The notes below the pieces were generated by a model. That model saw only the letters and a list, made by a program, of their open reading frames with translations. It searched no databases and was not told where the DNA came from. A program made the translations under genes and the position numbers. From assembly GCF_014656075.1 (NCBI RefSeq), contig NZ_BNBS01000001.1, positions 227,028 through 291,027 on the forward strand: a DNA stretch of 64,000 bases, in the 5' to 3' direction. Positions within the stretch are counted from its first letter, which is position 1. The number at the start of each line of letters is the position of its first letter. Below are positions 17,151-26,097 of the stretch, piece by piece. This DNA comes from Streptomyces hydrogenans (lineage in GTDB: Bacteria > Actinomycetota > Actinomycetes > Streptomycetales > Streptomycetaceae).

Positions 17151-18059
17151 ATGATCGAAGTCAGGGAACTCACGAAGCGCTACGGCGCCACCACCGCGGT
17201 CGACGGGTTGACGTTCACCGTGCGGCCGGGCCGGGTCACCGGCTTCCTCGGGCCCAACGGAGCGGGGAAGAGCACGACGCTGCGGATGGTCCTCGGACTG
17301 CACGCGCCGACGAGCGGCGCGGTGACGGTCGACGGCCGGCGGTTCGCGGACCGGCCGCGCGGGCTGCGGCACGTGGGCGCGCTGCTGGACGCCGCGGACG
17401 TGCACGGCGGACGGACGGCGCGGGCGCACCTCGCGGTCCTCGCGCGGAGCAACCGGATACCGGTGGCCCGGGTGGACGCGGTGCTGGAGGAGGTCGGTCT
17501 CGGTGCTGCGGCGCGGCGTCGGATCGGCGGCTTCTCACTGGGGATGCGGCAGCGGCTGGGCATAGCGGGCGCGCTGCTGGGCGATCCGCCGGTGCTGCTG
17601 TTCGACGAGCCGCTGAACGGGCTGGACCCGGAGGGGGTGCGCTGGGTGCGGGAGTTGTTCGGGCGGCTCGCCGGGGAGGGGCGGACGGTGTTCGTCTCCA
17701 GCCATCTGATGAGCGAGATGGAGCACACGGCCGACGACCTGGTGGTGGTCGGCCGGGGGCGGCTGATCGCGGAGGAGAGCCTGGCCGAGTTCGCGGCGCG
17801 CGGGGCGCGGCCGAGCGTGGCGGTCGGGACGCCGGATCCGGGGGTGCTGGCGCCGCTGTTGCTGGCCTCGGGCGCGGAGGTCGTCTCGGAGGAGGGCAGG
17901 CTGACGGTGACCGGGCTGAGCGCGGCCCGGATCGGTGAGCTGGCGGCCGAGCACCGGGTGGTGCTGGACCAGCTGACCACCCGCAGGGCCTCCCTCGAGG
18001 AGGCGTTCATGGAGCTGACGGCGGAGAGCGCCGACTACACGGCAGGAGGTGCGCGATGA
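17151..18059 (+). CDS. ABC transporter ATP-binding protein (DrrA/CcmA type)
   Basis: The 302-aa protein has Walker A GFLGPNGAGKSTT near residue 33, a degenerate ABC signature FSLGMRQRLGIAGALL near 128, Walker B VLLFDEPLNGLDPEG near 149 and the H-loop SSHLMSEME. A C-terminal ~90-residue extension ends RASLEEAFMELT, as in daunorubicin-type exporters. The permease gene overlaps by 4 bases, forming the usual two-gene ABC-2 exporter, probably regulated by the divergent two-component system. Confidence 0.94.
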   Translation: MIEVRELTKRYGATTAVDGLTFTVRPGRVTGFLGPNGAGKSTTLRMVLGLHAPTSGAVTVDGRRFADRPRGLRHVGALLDAADVHGGRTARAHLAVLARSNRIPVARVDAVLEEVGLGAAARRRIGGFSLGMRQRLGIAGALLGDPPVLLFDEPLNGLDPEGVRWVRELFGRLAGEGRTVFVSSHLMSEMEHTADDLVVVGRGRLIAEESLAEFAARGARPSVAVGTPDPGVLAPLLLASGAEVVSEEGRLTVTGLSAARIGELAAEHRVVLDQLTTRRASLEEAFMELTAESADYTAGGAR

Positions 18060-18883
18060 CGGCGCTGGTCGTTCCCGTGGTGGAGCCGCGGGCCCGGTTC
18101 CGGGATCTGGTGGGTTCGGAGTGGCTGAAGCTGTGGTCGCTGCGGTCGACCGGCTGGTCGCTGTTGCTGGGCGCGCTGGCGGTGATGGCGTTCAACGTGG
18201 GCACGGCGTGGGACCACTACCGGTACTGGTTCGCGTATGACGAGGCGTCGCGGGCGTCGTTCGTGGCGGACGGGCTGGCGCTGGGGGACGCGTTCACGGG
18301 GAACGCGGCGATGGTGCTGATCCTGTGCTCGGCCGCGACGGGCGCGGTGGCGATGGTCGGCGAGTACGGCAGCGGGCAGGTGCGGACGAGCTTCGCGGCG
18401 GTGCCGGCCCGGGGGCAGCTGATATCGGCGAAGGCGCTGGTGCTGGCCGGGGTGCAGGCCGGGTTCGGGGTGGTGGTGGCGGGCGGTTCGTTCTGGGTGT
18501 CGCAGGCGGTGTTGTCGCTGCGGGGCGTGGGGGTGTCGCTGGGTCATCCGGGCGCGGTGCGGCTGGTGGTGGCGTCGGCGCTGCTGGCGCCGGTGTGCGC
18601 GCTGGCGGGGATGGCGCTGGGGGCGCTGGTGCGGCGCGGGGCGGCGGCGGTGGTCGGCGCGGTGGTACTGCTGCTGTTCCTGCCGATGGTGCTGAGTGAG
18701 GAGCGGTGGCTGACGGCGGTGCTGGGGCACGCGACGCCGTTCCGGGCGTGGCAGCGGCTGGCCGGAGAGGGGATGGCGACTCCGTTCCCGTGGACGACGG
18801 GCGGGGCGTGGCTGGTGTACGGCGGGTGGGCCGTGGGGGCGGTGGTGGTGGCGGTGCTGACGGTGCGCCGGCGGGATCAGTGA
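18056..18883 (+). CDS. ABC-2 type transporter permease
   Basis: The 275-aa protein has six hydrophobic segments, beginning after FRDLVGSEWLKLWSLRSTGW, a motif common in ABC-2 permeases. Other features are LILCSAATGAVAMVGEYGSGQVRTSF and a last helix at AVVVAVLTVRRRDQ. It starts by ATGA overlap with the ATPase gene and acts in the membrane with it. Substrate unknown; a drug or lipid is typical. It converges with the YihY gene by a 7-base overlap. Confidence 0.9.
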   Translation: MTALVVPVVEPRARFRDLVGSEWLKLWSLRSTGWSLLLGALAVMAFNVGTAWDHYRYWFAYDEASRASFVADGLALGDAFTGNAAMVLILCSAATGAVAMVGEYGSGQVRTSFAAVPARGQLISAKALVLAGVQAGFGVVVAGGSFWVSQAVLSLRGVGVSLGHPGAVRLVVASALLAPVCALAGMALGALVRRGAAAVVGAVVLLLFLPMVLSEERWLTAVLGHATPFRAWQRLAGEGMATPFPWTTGGAWLVYGGWAVGAVVVAVLTVRRRDQ

Positions 18884-19782
18884 GCGGTGGGCCCGGGTCG
18901 GTCGGGGTGGGTGCGGGTGAGGCGCCGGTCGACCCGGGTCTCGTGGACGAGGCGGCCGACGAGGGCGCTGCCGTAGACGACGAAGCCGACGCCGACGAGC
19001 CAGGACTGGAGGACGAGGACGGTGCCGAACTGGCCGTAGGTGACGGCGTTGGAGGCGATCAGGGGGGAGAAGACCAGTTGGGAGAAGATCCGCAGTCCGA
19101 GGAGGCCCAGGGCGGTGAGGACGGCGCCGGGCAGGAGGGCGCGCCAGCGGATGCGGCCGCACAGGAGGAAGCGCTGGGACCACCAGAAGAAGAGGAAGGT
19201 GCCGATGAGGTCGCCGAGGGCGACGAGGACGGTCACGCCGGCGGGGGCGCGTTCGGGGGCCGGGAAGGCGACGAAGAGGAGGAGGGCGCCGACGAGGACG
19301 GCGAGCCAGACGACATGGCGCCACATGGTGTGCCAGCGGGCGGTGGGGAGGTCCCAGGCGCGTTCGTAGCCGGTCTGGACGGCGGAGCCGAAGGTGACGC
19401 CGAAGGCGGCGAGGGCGGCGAGGCCGAAGGCGGTGGTGCGCTGGAGTGCCTGACCGGGCTGGCCGAAGAGTTGTTCGACCTCTTCCTCGGAGACCTCGGT
19501 GACGCCGAGGCCCTGGATGAGCCAGCGGGCGAAGCCCTGGCCGCGGGAGAGGTCGGCGGCGGCCACCACGATGAGCAGGGGGACGAGGGTGAGGAGGCTG
19601 AGGGCGGCGAAACCCATGGCGCGGTGCATGAGTTCCATGGCGCGGCCGCGGTTCCAGGCGAGCCCCACGGGGGAGTCGAGCAGGCGGGCGTGCAGCCGGT
19701 GGATCGGTCGGGCTGGTTCGGGCGGCGGCTGGTCGCTCGGCGTACCGGGGGTGGGGGGCATGTCTGGTCCGGTACCCGCCAC
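18877..19782 (-). CDS. YihY/BrkB-family inner membrane protein
   Basis: The 301-aa protein has the family's arrangement of six membrane helices: MGFAALSLLTLVPLLIVVAA, LAALAAFGVTFGSAVQTGYERAWDLP, the conserved W-H-T-x-W-R-H segment RWHTMWRHVVWLAVLVGALL, FFWWSQRFLL and LLPGAVLTALGLLGLRIFSQL. The cellular role of YihY proteins is not settled; ribonuclease BN was an earlier misassignment. The start is GTG at 19782, with an internal ATG at 19761 also possible. Confidence 0.85.
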   Translation of the reverse strand: MAGTGPDMPPTPGTPSDQPPPEPARPIHRLHARLLDSPVGLAWNRGRAMELMHRAMGFAALSLLTLVPLLIVVAAADLSRGQGFARWLIQGLGVTEVSEEEVEQLFGQPGQALQRTTAFGLAALAAFGVTFGSAVQTGYERAWDLPTARWHTMWRHVVWLAVLVGALLLFVAFPAPERAPAGVTVLVALGDLIGTFLFFWWSQRFLLCGRIRWRALLPGAVLTALGLLGLRIFSQLVFSPLIASNAVTYGQFGTVLVLQSWLVGVGFVVYGSALVGRLVHETRVDRRLTRTHPDRPGPTAH

Positions 19783-19826
19783 GGCGCCGGGTGCTGCGGT
19801 GATGGGGCCGAACGGGTGGGTGGGGG

Positions 19827-20303
19827 TCAGGGCAGGGGGCGGGCTCCGGGGCCGGGGGCGACGGTCACGTCACGGGCGGTGAGGACCTCGGCGTCCTCGC
19901 CGGCGCACTGGACGACGACCTGGACGGGGGCTCCGCAGGCGGTGTGGCGGATGTCCAGGGCGGGGCCCTCGGGGTCGCCGGTGTGGGTGTCGCCCCACTG
20001 CTTGAGGGCGAGCATGACGGGCCAGAGGTCGATGCCCTTGGGGGTGAGGCGGTACTCGTTGCGGGTGCGGGTGCCGGGTTCCCGGTACGGGACGCTGCGG
20101 AGGACACCGGCGGCGACGAGTTTGCGGAGCCGGTCGGCGAGGACGGCCTCGGAGAGGCCGATGTGGCGGTGGAAGTCGTCGTAGCGGCGGACGCCGTTGA
20201 AGGCGTCGCGCAGGATGAGCAGGCTCCACTTCTCGCCCACGAGGTCCAGGGTGCGCCGGACCGAGCAGTTCTCGGTGTCCGTCTCCAGCCACTTCATCGT
20301 CAC
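19827..20303 (-). CDS. HxlR-family transcriptional regulator
   Basis: The ~158-aa protein has the HxlR winged helix: CSVRRTLDLVGEKWSLLILRD (Cys near residue 13), RYDDFHRHIGLSEAVLADRL and RNEYRLTPKGIDLWPVMLAL. The C-terminal extension contains HTACGAPVQVV with a second Cys, allowing a thiol or redox switch as known for HypR/YodB-like members. The GTG start at 20303 gives better ribosome binding site spacing (AGGTGG) than the ATG at 20297. Divergent from a thioesterase across a palindrome-containing promoter. Confidence 0.88.
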   Translation of the reverse strand: MTMKWLETDTENCSVRRTLDLVGEKWSLLILRDAFNGVRRYDDFHRHIGLSEAVLADRLRKLVAAGVLRSVPYREPGTRTRNEYRLTPKGIDLWPVMLALKQWGDTHTGDPEGPALDIRHTACGAPVQVVVQCAGEDAEVLTARDVTVAPGPGARPLP

Positions 20304-20326
20304 ACTCTAGCCACCTGGCTGCGTCG

Positions 20327-20356
20327 TTGACAGTCAGCTGACGTGGGGTCTAGCTT
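20327..20356 (+). promoter_or_regulatory. Promoter with embedded palindromic operator for the thioesterase gene
   Basis: A TTGACA -35 box and TAGCTT -10 box are separated by 18 bases. The 10-base perfect palindrome GTCAGCTGAC lies between them (20333-20342). This is where the divergent HxlR regulator would be expected to bind to block both promoters. Confidence 0.65.
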
Positions 20357-20412
20357 CGCAGTACAGAGCCAGCCGTCGGTACGGCGGGCGGGAACGACGG
20401 AGTGGAGTGGTC

Positions 20413-20931
20413 ATGGGGCGGTCACGGACGGTCGAGTGGGAGGACGCCGGGGCCACCGCGCGGGCGGCGGCGTCGATGGCGGGGCTCGACTTCCTGCGGG
20501 AGATGATCGCGGGCCGGCTGCCGGGCCCGCCGATCGCGGCGCTGCTCGGGTTCTCGCTGGAGGAGGCCGAGCACGGGCGTGCCGTCTTCGCCCTGGAGCC
20601 GGGCGAGGAGCACTACAACCCGATCGGCAGTGTGCACGGCGGGGTCTACGCCACGCTCCTCGACTCGGCGGCCGGGTGCGCGGTGCACACCACGCTCCCA
20701 CAGGGCACCGCCTACACCTCGCTCGACCTGCAGACCCGCTTCCTGCGCCCGATCACGATGGACACCGGCAAGGTGCGGGCCGTGGGCACGGTCCTCTCGC
20801 AGGGACGGCGCACCGCGCTCGCGGAGGCCGGCCTCTACGACGCGCAGGACCGCCTCCTGGCGCACGCCACCAGCACCTGCATGCTCTTCCCGGTTCCCGG
20901 CCGGGAGACGGGCGACGGCGCTCGCGCCTGA
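20413..20931 (+). CDS. PaaI-type hotdog thioesterase
   Basis: The 172-aa hotdog-fold protein has LGFSLEEAEHGRAVFAL, the active-site helix region HYNPIGSVHGGVYATLLDSAAG, and YTSLDLQTRFLRPI. The catalytic HGG-x-D/E-type geometry (VHGGVYATLLD) is kept. The family hydrolyses acyl- or aryl-CoA thioesters, for example in phenylacetate-like pathways. A GTG at 20407 is an alternative start. The regulator next door is HxlR-type, often induced by reactive electrophiles or aldehydes. Confidence 0.87.
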   Translation: MGRSRTVEWEDAGATARAAASMAGLDFLREMIAGRLPGPPIAALLGFSLEEAEHGRAVFALEPGEEHYNPIGSVHGGVYATLLDSAAGCAVHTTLPQGTAYTSLDLQTRFLRPITMDTGKVRAVGTVLSQGRRTALAEAGLYDAQDRLLAHATSTCMLFPVPGRETGDGARA

Positions 20932-20953
20932 CGCCCTGCACGCGCCCGTCCGG

Positions 20954-21319
20954 TCAGCGCTGGGCGAGGACCGGGCGGGCGCGGGTACAGCGGTCGGGCG
21001 CCACGTCCGGGACCGCGGTGGCCTGGAGGGCGGCGCTGACCAGGGTGGCGAGCAGGTCGATGTCGGAGCCCGCGTCGAGCAGGACCGTCACCCAGCCGGA
21101 TCCGGCCCGGAGCCGTACCGCGGTGGAGTTCTGGAGGGCGGGGCGCAGCCTGGCGACCATCGCGCGGGTGAGGTGGACGTCGGCCTCGTGCTCGCCGTGG
21201 AAGTGGACGATCTCCTCCGTCGCCGTCCCGAGACCGAGTTCCGCACCGCAGTGCGCCCGGCCGGGGGTCAGCGAGGGCCAGCTCATCAGACGTTCACTGG
21301 CATGCCTGGCCGTGTTCAT
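20954..21319 (-). CDS. Luciferase-domain (DUF5519-like) small protein
   Basis: The 121-aa protein has a conserved core EIVHFHGEHEADVHLTRAM followed by NSTAVRLRAGSGWVTVLLDAGSDIDLLATLV. This resembles the short actinobacterial luciferase-domain (DUF5519) proteins, whose function is unknown and probably not luminescence. It has no signal or membrane segment. The start at 21319 (MNTARHASERL) is placed where the compositional coding signal begins. Confidence 0.6.
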   Translation of the reverse strand: MNTARHASERLMSWPSLTPGRAHCGAELGLGTATEEIVHFHGEHEADVHLTRAMVARLRPALQNSTAVRLRAGSGWVTVLLDAGSDIDLLATLVSAALQATAVPDVAPDRCTRARPVLAQR

Positions 21320-21469
21320 ACGAGGAGCGTGCCGGGCTCCGGGGCGCGGCACAAGCGTCCTGGCGAAAGAATCCCGTCGAGTCCGGAAACCGTCGGTCGG
21401 AGAGGGCGATGTGACTCTTTGTCACCACCGTGGGTGGGGTCCGGGAAGCGCTCCGTCACCGCCGCCGGA

Positions 21470-22624
21470 TCAGCTCGCCGGGCGGCCGCGGACCCGGGCC
21501 GCGAGGACGGCGACGTCGTCCTCGGCGTGGTGGGCGTCGAGCCGGTCGAGGACCTCGTCGACGACCCGTTCCGGTCCGGGGTCCGGGGGCAGGCGGAGTC
21601 CGGCCAGCCGGGCCAGTGAGACGTCGATGTCCTCTCCCCTGCGCTCGACCAGGCCGTCGGTGAAGAGCAGCAGGGTGTCGCCCTCGGCCAGCGGCCGAGT
21701 GGCGGGGTCGTAGCCGCCTACACCGGTGCCGAGCGGCGGACCGACGGGGAGGTCCACTAGTTCGGCCGAGCCGTCCGCGCCGAAGACCGCCGGCGGCAGG
21801 TGACCGGCGCTGGCGAAGGTCGCGGTGCCGCGCCCCGGGTCCACGCGGACCAGGAGGCAGGTCGCCGGGCGGCGGGCGCCGTCCTGGGCGACGACCGCGT
21901 CCAGATGGCGCAGCACCCGGTGGGGCGGCAGGTCGGTGGCCGCCACCTCGCGGAGCGCGGAGCGGTAGGCGTTCATGTCGACGGCCGCGTCGAGACCGTG
22001 GCCCATGACGTCGCCGACGACGAGCAGGCTGCGGCCGAAGTGGAGCCGTACCGTCTCGAACCAGTCACCGCCGACCAGGGTCCGGGGGCCGGCGGGCAGG
22101 TAGCGGCCGGCGATCTCCAGATTGGGGTGCGGCCTGCCGGGTTCGGCGACGAGCGCCCGCTGGAGGTGGAGGGCGGTGTCCTCGGTGGCGGCGAGCCGCC
22201 GGGCGTGCCGGATGTGACGGGCGGCCAGCCGCGCCGCCTGCCGCAGCACGGTGAGGTCGTCGTCGGTGTACGGCGGTGCGGTGCGGGCGAGCGTGACCGT
22301 GCCCAGGGGCCGCTCGCGGTCCACGGCGAGCGGGACCGTCAGCGTCTGCGCGGCTCCCGGACCCGCGGGGGCCGGCGCGGAGGGGGCCGCCGGGTCCGGC
22401 ACGGCGTCCTCGCCGGGCGCGGGCGTCAGGGCGACGGTGGCCGCGCCGCCGGGGTGCCGGGCGAGGAAGGCGGTGAGTTCGCGGCAGGTGGTGGTCTCGT
22501 CGAGCGTCGTGCCGATGGATCCGATGGCCGCGTCCAGGGCCTCGGCCAGGCGTGCGGCCGCCCCGACGGACGTCCGCCCCGGGCCACCGGGGGTGGGCGG
22601 GGATGCCGCTTCTCGTTCCGCCAC
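21470..22624 (-). CDS. GAF-SpoIIE PP2C phosphatase
   Basis: The 384-aa protein has an N-terminal GAF-like sensor (~20-150) and a C-terminal PP2C domain: LQRALVAEPGRPHPNLEIAGRYLPA, TLVGGDWFETVRL (metal Asp), [46 protein letters not shown] and DDVAVLAARV. It probably acts in anti-sigma/anti-anti-sigma networks. The start is GTG at 22624. It is divergent from the MoxR/VWA operon. Confidence 0.9.
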   Translation of the reverse strand: MAEREAASPPTPGGPGRTSVGAAARLAEALDAAIGSIGTTLDETTTCRELTAFLARHPGGAATVALTPAPGEDAVPDPAAPSAPAPAGPGAAQTLTVPLAVDRERPLGTVTLARTAPPYTDDDLTVLRQAARLAARHIRHARRLAATEDTALHLQRALVAEPGRPHPNLEIAGRYLPAGPRTLVGGDWFETVRLHFGRSLLVVGDVMGHGLDAAVDMNAYRSALREVAATDLPPHRVLRHLDAVVAQDGARRPATCLLVRVDPGRGTATFASAGHLPPAVFGADGSAELVDLPVGPPLGTGVGGYDPATRPLAEGDTLLLFTDGLVERRGEDIDVSLARLAGLRLPPDPGPERVVDEVLDRLDAHHAEDDVAVLAARVRGRPAS

Positions 22625-22813
22625 GACACCTCCACCGCCGTGCGGTCACCGGGCGGGCGGCCGACGCCCGCTCACCCCATTGCACCAGCGGGCGGCGCTC
22701 CGCGCACGGTGCGCACCGTGCGCGGAGGACGGTTGTGCGGCGATGCGGGATCTGATCAAGTACAGCATGAGGCTACCGGTCGGTATCTTTCTTCGCTCCC
22801 CGGGGGGACAGCC

Positions 22814-23683
22814 ATGACGAACGGGTTCTTCGGCTCCGTCGACGAGGTCGCCGAGCGACTCGCGGCGACCGGCTATCTGGCCTCGCCCGCCATCGCGACC
22901 ACGGTCTTCCTCGCCGACCGGCTGGGCAAGCCGCTGCTGGTGGAGGGCCCGGCCGGGGTCGGCAAGACACAGCTGGCCAAGGCTGTCACGGAGGCGACCG
23001 GGGCCCGGCTGATACGGCTCCAGTGCTACGAGGGCGTCGACGAGGCCCGGGCGCTGTACGAGTGGAACCACGCCAAGCAGCTGCTGCGGATCACCGCGGG
23101 CCGGGGCGAGTCCTGGGACGAGACCCGCACCGACATCTTCAGCGAGGAGTTCCTGCTCCCCCGGCCGCTGCTGACCGCGATCCGCTCCGAGGAGCCGACC
23201 GTGCTGCTCGTGGACGAGACCGACAAGGCGGATGTCGAGGTCGAGGGCCTGCTTTTGGAGGTCCTCGGGGACTTCCAGGTCACCGTGCCCGAGCTGGGGA
23301 CGATCACCGCCACCAGGCGCCCCTTCACGGTCCTCACCTCGAACGCGAGCCGCGAGCTGTCCGAGGCGCTGCGCCGGCGCTGTCTCTTCCTGCACATCGG
23401 CTTCCCGGAGGAGGAGCTGGAGCGCCGGATCGTCACGCTCAAGGTGCCCGGTCTGGACGCGTCTCTCGCCGCCTCCGTCGTCCGGGTCGTGGGGGCGCTG
23501 CGCGCGATGCGGCTGCGGAAGGTGCCGTCCGTGGCGGAGACGATCGACTGGGCGCGGACGCTGCTCGCGCTCGGCGCGGACCGGCTGGACGAGCGGGTGG
23601 TCCGGGAGACGCTGGGCGTGCTGCTCAAGCACCAGGACGACATCGTGCGGGCCGGGGCCGAACTCGACCTGGACGCGGTGTGA
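22814..23683 (+). CDS. MoxR-type AAA+ ATPase (CoxD-like)
   Basis: The 289-aa protein has Walker A VEGPAGVGKTQLAKA near residue 41, Walker B VLLVDETDKADVEVEGLLLEVL near 131, sensor 1 FTVLTSNASRELSEALRRRC and an arginine-finger region. In the MoxR/CoxD subclass these ATPases work as chaperones that insert cofactors or mature a partner protein together with a VWA protein. The next gene, a CoxE-like VWA protein, overlaps by 4 bases, so the two form a translationally coupled pair. Confidence 0.92.
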   Translation: MTNGFFGSVDEVAERLAATGYLASPAIATTVFLADRLGKPLLVEGPAGVGKTQLAKAVTEATGARLIRLQCYEGVDEARALYEWNHAKQLLRITAGRGESWDETRTDIFSEEFLLPRPLLTAIRSEEPTVLLVDETDKADVEVEGLLLEVLGDFQVTVPELGTITATRRPFTVLTSNASRELSEALRRRCLFLHIGFPEEELERRIVTLKVPGLDASLAASVVRVVGALRAMRLRKVPSVAETIDWARTLLALGADRLDERVVRETLGVLLKHQDDIVRAGAELDLDAV

Positions 23684-25116
23684 CCGGCGGCCCGGTGCCG
23701 GACCCCGCCGGCTCCCCGGTCGACGGGCCCGTGGCGCGGCTGGCCGGCCTGGTGGGCGCGCTGCGCGCGCACGGTTTCGGCATCGGCACCGGCGAGACCG
23801 TCGACGCCGGGCTCGCGCTGGAGGCCGTGGGCTTCGCCGACCGGGGCCTGATGCGCGAGGCGCTCGCCGCGACCCTGCTCCACGGGGAACGGCAGCGCCC
23901 CGTCTTCGACCGGGTCTTCGACCTCTACTTCCCGGCGACGGTGACCGGCGACGGGACCGGACTGCGCGGGACCGGACGGCAGGGCGACGGGGACGCGGGC
24001 GGGGACGGCGGCGCCGATCTCGCCGGGCTGCGCGCCCGGATCGCGGAGGCCCTCGCCGTCGGCGACACCGCCCTCCTGGACCGGCTCGCGGCCGAGGCGG
24101 TGGCCGGCTTCGGCGGCTACGGCTCCGGGCCGGGGACCGACGGCTGGTCCTCGCACCAGACGCTCTCCCGGCTCCGCCCCGAGACCCTCCTGGCCCGGGT
24201 GCGGGCCGCGCGCACGGCCGCCGGCCAGGACCCCGCCTTCACCGACCGGCTGCTGGACGACGAGATCCGGCGGGCGATCGAGGGTTTCCGCGAGCGGGTG
24301 CGGACCGAGGCGCGGCGGCGGGTCGCCGAGCTGCGGGGCCGCGACGAGGTGGCGCGGCGGGCGGTCGCCGGGACCCCCGACCGGGTGGACTTCCTGCTGG
24401 CCGGACGCGAACAGCTGGACGAGCTGCGGCGTACGGTTCGGCCGCTGGCGCGGAAGCTGGCCACCCGGCTCGCGGCCCGGCGTCGGCGGGCCGCCCGCGG
24501 CGAGATCGATCTGCGCCGGACGCTGCGGGGTTCGCTGTCGACCGGCGGCGTGCCGGTGCGGCCGGTGCTGCGCCGACGCCGTCCGGGCCGTCCGGAGCTG
24601 GTGCTGCTGTGCGACGTGTCCGGGTCGGTGGCCGGGTTCGCACAGTTCACGATGGCGCTGGTGCAGGCGCTCCGGGACGGGTTCGGCCGGGTGCGGGTGT
24701 TCGCCTTCGTCAACCGGGTCGACGAGGTCACCGACCTCCTGGCACCGGGTGCGGTGGACCCTGCGGGCCTCGGCGAGCGGATCCTCGCGGAGGCCCGCCT
24801 GACCGGCTGGCACGGGCAGAGCGACTACGGGGCGGCGCTCGACGGGTTCGTCGAGCGGTACGCGGACGCGCTCGGCCCGCGCACGGTCGTCTTCGTCCTC
24901 GGCGACGCCCGCACCAACCGCGCCGACCCCCGCCCGGAGTCGCTGCGGCTGATCGTGGACCGGGCCCGCCGGGTCCACTGGCTCAACCCCGAGCAGCCCG
25001 CGCTGTGGGGCACCGGCGACTCGGTGGCACCGCTCTACGCGGAGCTGGTGGACATGCGCCCCTGCCGCAACGCCCGCCAACTCGGCGAGCTGATCGGCCG
25101 CCTGCTCCCCGTCTGA
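23680..25116 (+). CDS. VWA-domain protein, CoxE family
   Basis: The 478-aa protein has the CoxE architecture: an N-terminal helical region (LVGALRAHGFGIGTGETVD), a central charged stretch, RRTLRGSLSTGG, and a C-terminal von Willebrand A domain with a MIDAS motif LVLLCDVSGSVAGFAQF near residue 306. The domain later shows WHGQSDYGAAL and FVLGDARTNRADPRPESL. It partners the upstream MoxR ATPase. The start is GTG overlapping the stop of that gene. Confidence 0.9.
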   Translation: MTGGPVPDPAGSPVDGPVARLAGLVGALRAHGFGIGTGETVDAGLALEAVGFADRGLMREALAATLLHGERQRPVFDRVFDLYFPATVTGDGTGLRGTGRQGDGDAGGDGGADLAGLRARIAEALAVGDTALLDRLAAEAVAGFGGYGSGPGTDGWSSHQTLSRLRPETLLARVRAARTAAGQDPAFTDRLLDDEIRRAIEGFRERVRTEARRRVAELRGRDEVARRAVAGTPDRVDFLLAGREQLDELRRTVRPLARKLATRLAARRRRAARGEIDLRRTLRGSLSTGGVPVRPVLRRRRPGRPELVLLCDVSGSVAGFAQFTMALVQALRDGFGRVRVFAFVNRVDEVTDLLAPGAVDPAGLGERILAEARLTGWHGQSDYGAALDGFVERYADALGPRTVVFVLGDARTNRADPRPESLRLIVDRARRVHWLNPEQPALWGTGDSVAPLYAELVDMRPCRNARQLGELIGRLLPV

Positions 25117-25188
25117 CCCCCGCCCCGACCCCGCGTGGCATCCGGCGGAATCCCGGCACGGCGGGTCCGCCCGTGGCACGATCGGGCC

Positions 25189-25401
25189 ATGCCGACGAAC
25201 GGATCCGACCGCCCCGAGACCGACTTCCCGCGCGGTGTCGGCGCTCCGGCGACCCGTGCCCTCGCCGCCGCCGGATACACCCGGCTCGACCAGCTCGCGG
25301 ACGTGCCGGCGGCCGAGCTCGCCGCCCTGCACGGCGTGGGGCCGAAGGCCCTGCGGGTGCTCGGCGAGGCGCTGGCCGAGCGCGGCCGCTCGCTCGGCTG
25401 A
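25189..25401 (+). CDS. Small helix-hairpin-helix protein
   Basis: The 70-aa protein contains GVGAPATRALAAAGYTRLDQLADV and ELAALHGVGPKALRVLGEAL, a tandem helix-hairpin-helix arrangement resembling the RNA polymerase alpha C-terminal domain or DUF4332. It may bind DNA nonspecifically. The ATG at 25189 was chosen over an upstream GTG because the sequence before it (PARRVRPWHDRA) is not conserved-looking. Confidence 0.75.
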   Translation: MPTNGSDRPETDFPRGVGAPATRALAAAGYTRLDQLADVPAAELAALHGVGPKALRVLGEALAERGRSLG

Positions 25402-25466
25402 CGGACTCCGCCGCCCCGCCCGTCCCGGGTGTACGGCCCCGGGGCGGGCGAATTAGCGTGGGGCCC

Positions 25467-26054
25467 ATGGAACTCCTGGGAGACATCACCCCCGACCGTC
25501 CGCTGCTCGTCCTCGCCGTGAAGGAGGAGGCGCAGTTCCTCGACACGGCCCTGCCCGTGCTCCTCACCGGCATGGGCAAGGTGAACGCGGCGACCGCGCT
25601 CGCCACCGCCCTGGCCCGGGGGCCGCGTCCCTCCGGCATCGTCAACCTCGGCACCGCGGGCGCCCTGCGCTCGGGCTGGACGGGCACCCACGTCGTCGGG
25701 ACGGTCGTCCAGCACGACCTGGACGGCGAGCTCCTCGCGACGCTGACCGGCGAGACGTACGGGGCGCCGATCGCCCTCCCCGACGGCGGTGACGTGGTCC
25801 TCGCCACCGGGGATGCGTTCATCTCCGACGAGGCCGCCCGGGCCCGGCTGGCCGAGCGGGCCCCGCTGGTCGACATGGAGGGCTACGCCCTGGCCGCCGC
25901 CGCGGAGCTCGCCGGGGTGCCGCTGCGGATCGTGAAGCACGTCAGCGACGAGGCGGGGGACGGCGCCGACCGCACCTGGCGCGAGTCGGTCGCCGCCTGC
26001 TCCCGCGAGCTGGCCGACTGGGCGGCCGCCCACATCCCGGCGTACCGCGCCTGA
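25467..26054 (+). CDS. Nucleoside phosphorylase-fold nucleosidase (MTAN/SAH-type)
   Basis: The 195-aa protein has LVLAVKEEAQFL, LLTGMGKVNAATALATAL, GIVNLGTAGALRSGW, ISDEAARARLAERAPLVDMEGYALAA (the purine-ribose-binding MEG motif) and IVKHVSDEAGD (catalytic Asp region). These match the PNP/UDP family, nucleosidase branch. It is shorter than typical MTA/SAH nucleosidases but matches actinobacterial 'nucleosidase' members. Likely reaction: cleavage of a purine nucleoside by-product in the cytosol. Confidence 0.85.
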   Translation: MELLGDITPDRPLLVLAVKEEAQFLDTALPVLLTGMGKVNAATALATALARGPRPSGIVNLGTAGALRSGWTGTHVVGTVVQHDLDGELLATLTGETYGAPIALPDGGDVVLATGDAFISDEAARARLAERAPLVDMEGYALAAAAELAGVPLRIVKHVSDEAGDGADRTWRESVAACSRELADWAAAHIPAYRA

Positions 26055-26097
26055 CACCCGCGCGGTCCACCCGGCCCCTCCCCCTGCCCCGCGCGGC